From Nitrococcus sp. (GTDB taxonomy: Bacteria > Pseudomonadota > Gammaproteobacteria > Nitrococcales > Nitrococcaceae), in the NCBI GenBank assembly GCA_030452365.1, contig JAKDMK010000192.1:1-5391 (forward strand): 5,391 bases of DNA. Reading direction: 5' to 3'. Made by a program: the position numbers and the translations under genes. This document shows, one piece after another, positions 1-4,880 of the stretch. The first letter of the stretch is position 1, and every line of letters starts with the position of its first letter. The notes under the pieces were generated by a model. It did no database searches and was not told the DNA's origin. It saw only the letters and a program-made list of their open reading frames with translations.

Positions 1-42
1 GCCTTGAGAGGGCGGCGTCCTAAACCACTAGACGATGGGAGC
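1..42 (-). tRNA. tRNA-Glu (anticodon CUC), 5' part only
   Basis: Read on the minus strand, this is the first 42 nt of a glutamate tRNA; the rest lies left of the window. Visible in order are the 5' acceptor strand GCTCCCA, the TC linker, a D-arm GTCTAGTGGTTTAGGAC that closely matches bacterial tRNA-Glu, one G, the anticodon stem CCGCC, the loop CTCTCAA, and the first three bases (GGC) of the returning stem. The loop has T33 and A37, and the anticodon is CTC (plus-strand bases 8 to 6), which reads GAG. Many gammaproteobacteria, such as E. coli, carry only the UUC isoacceptor, so a CUC gene fits a GC-rich genome. The T-arm and 3' end cannot be checked. Confidence 0.9.
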
Positions 43-113
43 GTAGTTTAACCTGGCAATGCCCGCGCGGCATCGTTCTTAAGCGAAGCCTGCAGCTCGA
101 CAGAAAGGTGGTT

Positions 114-141
114 ATTATACGCCCACCTTGCGAGCAGACAA
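114..141 (-). promoter_or_regulatory. Probable sigma-70 promoter of the tRNA-Glu gene
   Basis: On the minus strand there is a perfect -10 box TATAAT (plus positions 119 to 114), preceded by TTGTCT (141 to 136) with a 16-bp spacer. TTGTCT matches 4 of 6 bases of the -35 consensus. Transcription would begin near 107, giving a leader of about 65 nt before the tRNA 5' end at 42, to be removed by RNase P. The leader holds a small hairpin at 59-73 (ATGCC/GGCAT around CGCGC). The promoter overlaps the 5' region of the divergent pcnB reading frame. Confidence 0.6.
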
Positions 142-164
142 GTTGTGAGAGTACGCTGGAGTAC

Positions 165-1475
165 GTGACGGAGCTTGCTACCATTCACCCCGATCCTGTC
201 ATCATTCCCCGCTCCGGGCATGGCATTTCGCGGGCCAACATCAGCCGAAATGCACTTAAGGTGCTGTATCGGTTGAATAACGCCGGCTACGCCGCCTATC
301 TGGTTGGCGGTGGAGTCCGTGATCTCTCCCTTGGGCGCGAGCCGAAGGACTTCGATGTGGCCACCGATGCGAGGCCTGAGGAGGTCAAGCAGCTGTTTCG
401 CAACTGCCGCCTCATCGGCCGGCGGTTTCGTTTGGCACACGTGTATTTCGGCTGCGAGATCATCGAGGTGGCCACTTTTCGAGCCCTGCACGAGGCCGAC
501 GGGGAGGTGGGTGCCAACGCGCGAGTGCTGGAGGACGGCCGGCTCCTGAGTGACAATGTGTTCGGTACCATCGAAGAGGACGCACTGCGCCGCGACTTCA
601 CGGTAAACGCCCTCTACTACCGGATCGGCGATTTTACTCTGGTGGACTACGTAGGCGGCATGGTCGACCTGCAGCACGGTGTACTGCGGCTGATCGGCGA
701 CGCCGAGGTGCGCTACCGTGAGGATCCGGTGCGGATGCTGCGGGCGGCGCGTTTTGCGGTGAAGCTCGGCTTCCGTATGCACGCAGAGACGGCCGCGGCC
801 ATTCCGCGCATGGCGCACCTCTTGAGTCAAATTCCCGCGGCGCGGTTGTTCGAAGAGGTGCTCAAGCTCTTTCTCACCGGTATGGGCCTGCAGGTCTTCG
901 AGTGCCTGCGTCACTACGGACTGTTTGGTTGCCTGTTCCCCGATACCGAAGAGGTGCTGGGGCAAGATGAGTTCGGTAGTGCGCTCGCGTTCCTGTCACG
1001 GGCGTTGGCCAATACCGATAGTCGAATTGCCGAGGGCAAACCCGTAACGCCCGCTTTCTTGTTCGCGGCGCTGCTGTGGCCACCGATCTCACAGCGGTTA
1101 GCCGACCGGGAACAGAATGCCGCAGAGCCCAGTCAGGTGATTCTGGGGGCGGCTAGCGAAGTGTTGGAACATCAGCTGCGCACCGTGACCATCCCTAAGC
1201 GTTTTTCAATTCCCATGCGCGAGATATGGTCGTTGCAGCCTCGCTTTGAACGGCGCACGGGCAAGCGGGCGCTGCGGTTGCAGAGCCATCCGCGATTTCG
1301 TGCGGCCTATGATTTCATGCTGTTGCGCGCCGAGGCCGGGGAGGTGGAGGCGGAGCTAGCGCACTGGTGGAGAGAGCTGCAGCTCTCAGGGGTGGCGCAG
1401 CGCGTGGAGATGACCGACAGCCATCGGCGCTCCGGCAGGCGCCGGCGTCGGCGCAAGCGTAACGATACCGCATGA
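165..1475 (+). CDS. pcnB: Poly(A) polymerase I
   Basis: Adds 3' poly(A) tails to RNA, which in E. coli speeds decay of mRNA fragments and regulatory RNAs. It is a class II nucleotidyltransferase of the CCA-enzyme superfamily. Counting from GTG 165 (436 aa): GGGVRD at 48-53, the metal-binding DFD (D62, D64), the signature LIGRRFRLAHV at 83-93 that separates bacterial poly(A) polymerases from CCA enzymes, a likely third carboxylate E101 in EIIEVATFR, EEDALRRDFTVN at 138-149, REDPVRMLRAARF at 185-197, and a basic tail with six consecutive arginines near 421-432. E. coli PcnB also ends in a basic tail. The start is uncertain. The frame is open back to GTG 108, which lacks a clear ribosome binding site and lies in the divergent tRNA promoter. 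GTG 165 has GGAG only 3 nt upstream. ATT 183 has GGAG at 9 nt. The strong match to E. coli begins only at VIIPR (198 on). It overlaps folK by 4 nt. Confidence 0.95.
   Translation: MTELATIHPDPVIIPRSGHGISRANISRNALKVLYRLNNAGYAAYLVGGGVRDLSLGREPKDFDVATDARPEEVKQLFRNCRLIGRRFRLAHVYFGCEIIEVATFRALHEADGEVGANARVLEDGRLLSDNVFGTIEEDALRRDFTVNALYYRIGDFTLVDYVGGMVDLQHGVLRLIGDAEVRYREDPVRMLRAARFAVKLGFRMHAETAAAIPRMAHLLSQIPAARLFEEVLKLFLTGMGLQVFECLRHYGLFGCLFPDTEEVLGQDEFGSALAFLSRALANTDSRIAEGKPVTPAFLFAALLWPPISQRLADREQNAAEPSQVILGAASEVLEHQLRTVTIPKRFSIPMREIWSLQPRFERRTGKRALRLQSHPRFRAAYDFMLLRAEAGEVEAELAHWWRELQLSGVAQRVEMTDSHRRSGRRRRRRKRNDTA
170..185 (+). promoter_or_regulatory. Candidate ribosome binding site with ATT start for pcnB
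   Basis: GGAG at 170-173 lies 9 nt before an in-frame ATT at 183-185, giving a protein that begins (fMet)-HPDPVIIPR. This is the best-spaced Shine-Dalgarno sequence near the gene start. E. coli pcnB is known to use the rare AUU start codon, which keeps its expression low, so the arrangement is plausible here. It is not proven: GTG 165 and GTG 108 are in the same frame. Confidence 0.3.
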
Positions 1476-1972
1476 TGGCCACAAGGATGCCGGTGCGCGT
1501 CTTCATCGGCGTGGGCAGCAATCTCGCCAGTCCAGTCATGCAGGTCCGACAAGCCTTGCATAGTCTGATTAGACTGCCGTTTACCCGTTTGCAGGCGCAG
1601 TCCTCACTGTATCGAAACCCCCCAATGGGTCCCGCATGGCAGCCCGATTTCGTCAATGCGGTTGCCGAGCTGCGCACCGATCTCACGCCGCGCGCGCTGC
1701 TCGCGGCGTTGCAGCGGATTGAATCACGCCAGGGCCGCAACCGTAACCGCCTGCGTTGGGGGCCGCGCACGCTGGATCTCGACATACTCCTCTGGGGAGC
1801 GCGGCGCCTCAAGCTGCCGGGGCTCACCGTACCGCATCCTGGTATTGCCAATCGAGCCTTCGTGCTCTACCCACTCGCAGAGCTTGCGCCCGAGCTCGAT
1901 GTGCCGGGTTACGGGAGCATTGAGCAACTGCTCGCCAGGGTGGATACCGGCACTCTGTTTCGGGTTCGCTGA
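1472..1972 (+). CDS. folK: 2-amino-4-hydroxy-6-hydroxymethyldihydropteridine pyrophosphokinase (HPPK)
   Basis: Transfers pyrophosphate from ATP to 6-hydroxymethyl-7,8-dihydropterin, the step before dihydropteroate synthase in folate synthesis; cytosolic. The 166-aa product is close to the family length (E. coli about 159). Visible are the N-terminal GSNLASP at 15-21, YRNPPMGP at 47-54 in the pterin-binding region, and the HPPK signature RWGPRTLDLDILL at 95-107, whose D102 and D104 should bind the two magnesium ions. VPHP follows at 120-123, then NRAFVLYPLAELAPEL at 127-142. The ATG shares ATGA with the pcnB stop, suggesting coupled translation; no good ribosome binding site is seen. In-frame ATGs at 1475 and 1487 are alternatives. 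Confidence 0.95.
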   Translation: MMATRMPVRVFIGVGSNLASPVMQVRQALHSLIRLPFTRLQAQSSLYRNPPMGPAWQPDFVNAVAELRTDLTPRALLAALQRIESRQGRNRNRLRWGPRTLDLDILLWGARRLKLPGLTVPHPGIANRAFVLYPLAELAPELDVPGYGSIEQLLARVDTGTLFRVR

Positions 1973-2055
1973 CTCGGGCCTGTCAACGCGTGCCTTGCAT
2001 CGCCGGCGGCTTCGACCCGGTGCCGCTGGCGCTGTACAGTAGCCTTTTCGCAGCT

Positions 2056-2061
2056 AGGGAG
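2056..2061 (+). promoter_or_regulatory. Ribosome binding site that fixes the panB start
   Basis: AGGGAG ends 9 nt before the ATG at 2071. The same frame is open back to a GTG at 1990, but that extension has no ribosome binding site and its 27 residues do not resemble PanB. The 98-bp spacer after folK shows no convincing -35/-10 pair, so panB is probably read from an upstream promoter; a weak internal promoter cannot be excluded. Confidence 0.7.
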
Positions 2062-2070
2062 CCATGCGTT

Positions 2071-2895
2071 ATGGATGTCGAGAAGTCGGGCAAACGCACC
2101 GCGCCGAGCGTTACCGTCTCACGCCTGCTGCGGATGAAAGCCGATGGCGAGGTGATCGCCTGCCTGACGGCCTACGACTACAGCTTTGCCTGCGTGCTCG
2201 ACGAAGCCGGCGTCGATGTGACCCTGATCGGCGATACGCTCGGTATGGTCATCCAGGGCCAAAAGACGACGCTACCGGTAAGGGTGGAAGATATCGTCTA
2301 TCACACCCGCTGTGTCGTCGCCGGCCGCAGACGCTCGTTGATCATGGCCGACATGCCGTTCTTGAGCTATGTCGATGAAGCCACCGCGCTTCGCAACGCC
2401 GGTCGGCTCATGCAGGAGGGCGGCGCCCGTATGGTCAAGCTCGAAGGAACAGCCGATCAGGTCAGCATCGTGACGGCGCTTGCTCGGGCGGGCGTCCCAG
2501 TCTGTGCGCATCTGGGCTTGCTGCCGCAGCGCATCCACAAGCTCGGCGGCTATAAGGTCAAGGGTCGTGACCCGGCGGGCGCCACCGCCATGATCGATGA
2601 TGCCCATGCGCTGGAGGCGGCGGGGGCGGATTTGCTGTTGGTGGAATGCATACCCGCCGCGCTTGCGGAACGCTTGGCGCGTGAATTGCGCATCCCTGTT
2701 ATCGGAATCGGCGCGGGACCGGGCTGTGATGGCCAGATCCTGGTGCTCCAGGACCTACTCGGTATCACGCCGGGACGACCACCAAGATTCGCCAAGAACT
2801 TCATGGCCGGCGCTGCGAGCATTCAAGATGCCGTGCAGGCGTACGTGACTGCAGTCAAGTCGCGCCGCTTCCCGGCCGCGGAACATTGCTTGTAG
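2071..2895 (+). CDS. panB: 3-methyl-2-oxobutanoate hydroxymethyltransferase (ketopantoate hydroxymethyltransferase)
   Basis: Makes 2-dehydropantoate from 3-methyl-2-oxobutanoate using 5,10-methylene-tetrahydrofolate, the first committed step of pantothenate synthesis; cytosolic, a (beta/alpha)8-barrel enzyme, usually decameric. The 274-aa product is near the family length (about 264) with a slightly longer N-terminus. Visible are LTAYDYSFA at 32-40, VTLIGDTLGM at 50-59 with metal-binding D55, LIMADMPF at 90-97 with D94, MVKLEG at 121-126 with K123 and E125, VCAHLGLLPQ at 144-153, GGYKVKGR at 159-166, the likely catalytic E192 in LLVECIP, and VIGIGAGPGCDGQILV at 210-225. Start chosen at ATG 2071 from its ribosome binding site. 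It is followed 11 nt later by panC, the next but one enzyme of the pathway, so the two are almost certainly co-transcribed. No key residue is missing. Confidence 0.97.
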   Translation: MDVEKSGKRTAPSVTVSRLLRMKADGEVIACLTAYDYSFACVLDEAGVDVTLIGDTLGMVIQGQKTTLPVRVEDIVYHTRCVVAGRRRSLIMADMPFLSYVDEATALRNAGRLMQEGGARMVKLEGTADQVSIVTALARAGVPVCAHLGLLPQRIHKLGGYKVKGRDPAGATAMIDDAHALEAAGADLLLVECIPAALAERLARELRIPVIGIGAGPGCDGQILVLQDLLGITPGRPPRFAKNFMAGAASIQDAVQAYVTAVKSRRFPAAEHCL

Positions 2896-2906
2896 CGGGA
2901 CGACGC

Positions 2907-3749
2907 GTGCAGGTCGTGCAGCGGATATCAGAACTGCGGGAGCAGGTTCGCTGCTGGCGGGAGCAGCGGCTCGCGGTCAGTTTCGTGCCGACCATGGGCA
3001 ATCTGCATGCAGGCCACGTAGCGCTGGTGAAAGCGGCCCGGGAGCAGGGTGACCGGGTGGTGGTGAGCCTGTTTGTCAATCCGACCCAGTTCGGCGCGGG
3101 CGAGGATTACGAGGCCTATCCCCGGAGCCTGGAAGTGGATTGCGCCCGGCTTGAGGCGCTCGCGGTGGACACCGTATTCGCGCCATCGGCGTTGGAGATC
3201 TATCCGGCAGGTACCGCCGGGCACACACGGGTTGATGTTCCGGCGCTCTCCGGAATTCTCTGCGGTGCCTTCCGTCCCGGACATTTTAGTGGCGTTGCGA
3301 CTGTCGTTGCCAAGCTACTCAACATCGTCCAGCCTGATGTGGCCGTGTTTGGCCGCAAGGACTACCAGCAGTTGCTGGTGATTTGGGCCATGGTGGCGGA
3401 CCTTGCTCTGCCGGTCCAAGTGATCGGGGTGCCGACTGTACGGGAGCCGGACGGCCTCGCCTGCAGCTCCCGCAATGGCAATTTGACGCCTTCGCAGCGC
3501 GCGCTGGCACCCGAGCTCCACCGCACGCTGACGGCGCTGGCACAGGCGCTGCGTGCGGGCGAGTCGAATTTCGCTCTGCTGGAAGCTCGCGGCCGGGAGG
3601 CATTAGAGCAAGCAGGTATGCGCCCGGATTATGTCGGCATTCGCCGCAGTGCCGATCTGCTCGAGCCGCGCGGGGGAGATACCGAGCTGATCGTGTTCGC
3701 GGCCGCCTGGCTTGGCAACACGCGGCTGATCGACAACGTCGAGCTCTAG
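2907..3749 (+). CDS. panC: Pantothenate synthetase (pantoate--beta-alanine ligase)
   Basis: Activates pantoate with ATP to pantoyl-adenylate and joins it to beta-alanine, giving pantothenate; a cytosolic, class I aminoacyl-tRNA-synthetase-like fold. The 280-aa product is close to the E. coli length (283). Visible are VPTMGNLHAGH at 27-37, with the HIGH-like HAGH at 34-37, FVNPTQF at 56-62, RPGHFSGVATVVAKL at 123-137, FGRKDYQQL at 148-156, the KMSKS-equivalent SSRNGNL at 187-193, and the C-terminal AAWLGNTRLIDN at 266-277. GTG 2907 is preferred because it puts the conserved proline of PTMG at residue 28, as in E. coli, and has GGGA 6 nt upstream. A TTG at 2886 in the same frame would overlap the panB end and add seven residues with no counterpart. 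The stop is followed directly by a second in-phase stop (TAG TGA). panD, the source of beta-alanine, is not in the window. Confidence 0.97.
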   Translation: MQVVQRISELREQVRCWREQRLAVSFVPTMGNLHAGHVALVKAAREQGDRVVVSLFVNPTQFGAGEDYEAYPRSLEVDCARLEALAVDTVFAPSALEIYPAGTAGHTRVDVPALSGILCGAFRPGHFSGVATVVAKLLNIVQPDVAVFGRKDYQQLLVIWAMVADLALPVQVIGVPTVREPDGLACSSRNGNLTPSQRALAPELHRTLTALAQALRAGESNFALLEARGREALEQAGMRPDYVGIRRSADLLEPRGGDTELIVFAAAWLGNTRLIDNVEL

Positions 3750-3751
3750 TG

Positions 3752-3770
3752 AGCGCCGGCGGCGGGCGCT
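3752..3770 (+). terminator. Stem-loop just after panC, possible weak terminator
   Basis: AGCGCC (3752-3757) and GGCGCT (3765-3770) form a perfect 6-bp GC-rich stem with a 7-nt loop, 2 nt after the panC stop. No T-run follows (next bases GGGGAATG), so it is not a standard intrinsic terminator. It may instead protect the mRNA 3' end. A chance GC-rich hairpin is possible. Confidence 0.25.
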
Positions 3771-3788
3771 GGGGAATGCCCCCTCGAT

Positions 3789-3845
3789 GTCGCCACGCGA
3801 CGCCACATTGAAAGCGTCCGGGCCGCCTCCCGTGGCCACGTTGAA
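3789..3845. repeat. Short hairpin, 10-bp palindrome and degenerate direct repeat
   Basis: GTCGC/GCGAC (3789-3793 and 3797-3801) form a 5-bp stem around CAC. CGTGGCCACG at 3831-3840 is a perfect 10-bp palindrome. GCCACATTGAA (3802-3812) recurs as GCCACGTTGAA (3835-3845), an 11-bp direct repeat with one mismatch and 33-bp spacing. No repeat family is recognised. Confidence 0.4.
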
Positions 3846-3879
3846 CGGTCGCACGGCGCGGCGAACCTTCTGCGAATAA

Positions 3880-3899
3880 CCCCCCTCCCTTGCCCTCCC
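3880..3899 (-). other. Potential G-quadruplex motif
   Basis: The minus strand reads G3-A-G3-CAA-G3-A-G6: four runs of at least three guanines with loops of 1, 3 and 1 nt, which meets the usual G-quadruplex pattern with short, stabilising loops. The plus strand has the matching C-runs. The core arises from a tandem 9-bp direct repeat, CCCTCCCTT at 3883-3891 and 3893-3901. It lies 131-150 nt after panC and about 180 nt past the vapC stop, so RNA from the minus strand would carry the G-rich form only if vapC transcripts read through. Folding is inferred from the motif alone. Confidence 0.5.
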
Positions 3900-4060
3900 T
3901 TATCTGTTGATAGAGCCCTAAATCATCAATGTTTATGCGGCGCCCGGGTTATTTCTGACGGCCATTCGGCACGGTTTTCTGAGGTCGCGAGCTGGCCTCC
4001 ATTCGTGGGTGGCAGGTCTCATCACCAGCATCACCATGCTCTATGAAGCACTGGTGGATC

Positions 4061-4108
4061 GAGCAGATTCGATACCTCTCATGCTTTCCTTACATCGACA
4101 ATCTGCTC
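4061..4108 (-). repeat. Inverted repeat enclosing the vapC stop codon
   Basis: GAGCAGATT (4061-4069) and AATCTGCTC (4100-4108) are perfect 9-bp inverted repeats. After a 2-nt bulge, four more pairs (CGAT/ATCG at 4070-4073 and 4094-4097) extend the stem. The 20-nt loop contains the vapC TGA. One arm encodes the Glu-Gln-Ile near the VapC C-terminus. In RNA this would be a stable 3'-end hairpin, but no T-run follows it on the minus strand. Confidence 0.5.
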
Positions 4109-4480
4109 AAGCCCCTCGAATTCTCTCGGGTTTCTGGTGAAAATGGGTAGATCGTTGGAAGCGGCAGTGGCGGCAATTAGCAGATCGGCCAGACGGGGCC
4201 GGGTGGCTCGGCCGGCCGCGCGAACAGCAGCAAAGACACGGCCGTATAGGCGCGCGGCGTCGGTATCGAAGGGGAGTGGATCCCAGATCGTTGCGGCCCA
4301 TTGTAAGCGATCTTGGCGCCGCGCCCGTTCGTCCTCATCGCGTGTGGCATGGGGACCGGCAGCCAGCTCGGCGAGGGTGACAGCCGCGATCGCGGATTCC
4401 TCGGGCAGCCGGTCAGGATCGACCCTGTCCAGATCGATCACCAAGGAAGTATCCAACAGTCCCCGGCCTATCTCAGGCAT
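4079..4480 (-). CDS. vapC: VapC-family PIN-domain toxin (ribonuclease)
   Basis: Likely the toxin of a type II toxin-antitoxin pair: a metal-dependent endoribonuclease that VapC relatives use against tRNA or rRNA. The target here is unknown. The 133-aa length is typical. The PIN acidic residues are visible: D10 in GLLDTS, E38 in VTLAELAAG and D99 in RLADLLIAATA. The usual fourth site falls in IFTRNPREFEGLE, with N117 and E120, a common variant. Its ATG overlaps the antitoxin end by 8 nt, as is usual for such operons, so translation is probably coupled; no strong ribosome binding site is seen. The frame is intact, so the toxin is probably active unless point changes matter. The stop lies in the loop of an inverted repeat. 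Confidence 0.88.
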   Translation of the reverse strand: MPEIGRGLLDTSLVIDLDRVDPDRLPEESAIAAVTLAELAAGPHATRDEDERARRQDRLQWAATIWDPLPFDTDAARLYGRVFAAVRAAGRATRPRLADLLIAATAASNDLPIFTRNPREFEGLEQIVDVRKA

Positions 4481-4721
4481 CTACAGACTGGTCCACGACC
4501 GAATCTACATCGGCGCGGAAACGCCGGACATCGATACGCGCCATACGGGCCGCAGCTTCGGCGAGGGTCGCCCGTGGCGCGAAGCGGCGCGGCTGGATCG
4601 GCCGCAGCTCGGCAACAGGCACCCCGTTACGAGTCACCACGATGCTCTGCCCCGCTTGGACTTCGCGCAGCACCTGCGCAGAGGCATTGCGCAGTTCTCG
4701 TTGGTTAATGGTCTTGGCCAT
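4473..4721 (-). CDS. Phd/YefM-family antitoxin
   Basis: Likely antitoxin partner of the VapC-type toxin: binds and inhibits it and represses their shared promoter. The 82-aa product begins MAKTINQRELRNASAQVLREVQ, the typical Phd/YefM DNA-binding N-terminus, followed by the strand-turn pattern SIVVTRNGVPVAELRP at 26-41. The C-terminal part (45-82) is Ala/Arg-rich with acidic positions and probably forms the extended toxin-binding segment. The ATG at 4721 gives the expected family start; no Shine-Dalgarno is visible in the upstream bases (minus strand CACCATAAACC), so it may be weakly translated or leaderless. Pairing of Phd-type antitoxins with PIN toxins is common. Which exact subfamily it belongs to cannot be told by eye. 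Confidence 0.88.
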   Translation of the reverse strand: MAKTINQRELRNASAQVLREVQAGQSIVVTRNGVPVAELRPIQPRRFAPRATLAEAAARMARIDVRRFRADVDSVVDQSVDA

Positions 4722-4728
4722 GGTTTAT

Positions 4729-4770
4729 GGTGTAGCACATGAGGCACAATGTAGCAATATGAATGTTAGC
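4729..4770 (-). promoter_or_regulatory. Candidate promoter and operator of the toxin-antitoxin operon
   Basis: On the minus strand TTGCTA (4757 to 4752) and TACACC (4734 to 4729) are spaced 17 bp, a weak sigma-70-like pair (4 of 6 and 3 of 6 consensus matches). On the plus strand TGTAGCA occurs at 4731-4737 and 4750-4756, 19 bp apart, with a related TGTTAGC at 4764-4770. The two exact copies overlap the proposed -10 and -35, where an autorepressing antitoxin would be expected to bind. If this promoter is right, the transcript would begin at or almost at the antitoxin ATG. Confidence 0.35.
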
Positions 4771-4787
4771 GACTCAGGTGCGAGGGT

Positions 4788-4880
4788 GGCATGCCGTCGA
4801 AGAATAGGCCGCCTATATTGCTTATAGCGCGGATGGCATGCCAACCGCATTGGCGCGCTTATGCTTTGCCGGCATGCCGG
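4788..4880. repeat. Three copies of the palindrome GGCATGCC
   Basis: The self-complementary 8-mer GGCATGCC occurs at 4788-4795, 4835-4842 and 4871-4878. The second lies in a 10-bp palindrome (TGGCATGCCA) and the third in a 12-bp one (CCGGCATGCCGG, 4869-4880). The third copy is within the last codons of queG; the others are in the spacer before the antitoxin. No known repeat family is recognised. Confidence 0.5.
4809..4832 (-). terminator. Stem-loop after queG, possible terminator
   Basis: CCGCCTATA (4809-4817) and TATAGCGCGG (4823-4832) pair as a 9-bp stem with one bulged C and a TTGCT loop. It lies about 27 nt past the queG stop on that gene's strand. The following minus-strand bases (CCTATTCTTC) are only moderately T-rich, so termination would be weak. 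An alternative pairing, ATAGGC/GCCTAT at 4804-4816, uses part of the same bases. Confidence 0.35.

Larger units (their letters stand above)
3750..4078. other. Gene-free stretch between panC and the toxin gene
   Basis: I see no supportable coding region here on either strand. The first 120 bases are GC-rich with short hairpins; from about 3870 the composition becomes more mixed and AT-richer than the flanking genes. The stretch holds the post-panC stem-loop, the repeats at 3789-3845, the C-tract/G-quadruplex motif at 3880-3899, a small inverted repeat TATC/GATA at 3901-3912, and nested inverted repeats at 4023-4056 (CACCAG/CTGGTG outside, GCAT/ATGC inside). The longest frame considered was a 34-codon minus-strand one (3933-4037) with no good ribosome binding site. 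Confidence 0.6.

Noticed and set aside
48..965. 305-codon open frame on the minus strand opposite pcnB
   Set aside because: It lies antisense to strongly conserved pcnB codons and has no recognisable motif. Long antisense frames are common in GC-rich genes.
1315..1851. 178-codon minus-strand frame across the pcnB-folK junction
   Set aside because: Arg/Ser-rich, low-complexity composition typical of a shadow frame; both plus-strand genes are clearly real.
1990..2070. N-terminal extension of panB from a GTG
   Set aside because: No ribosome binding site and no resemblance to PanB; ATG 2071 has AGGGAG at ideal spacing.
2886..2906. TTG start for panC overlapping panB
   Set aside because: GTG 2907 matches the E. 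coli N-terminus position for position and has its own GGGA.
3908..3937. TTGATA-18 bp-TTTATG as a plus-strand promoter
   Set aside because: The -10 match is poor (3 of 6) and no plus-strand gene follows.
3933..4037. 34-codon minus-strand frame downstream of vapC
   Set aside because: No ribosome binding site, no recognisable sequence, and length within chance expectation.
4021..4056. Possible attachment site or CRISPR-like repeat from CACCAG/CTGGTG
   Set aside because: Only a single 6-bp inverted repeat with a nested 4-bp one; no regular repeats or spacers and no integrase nearby.
4137..4742. 201-codon plus-strand frame opposite the toxin-antitoxin pair
   Set aside because: It covers both clearly recognisable minus-strand genes, and its translation is rich in Arg, Ser and Ala with no known domain.
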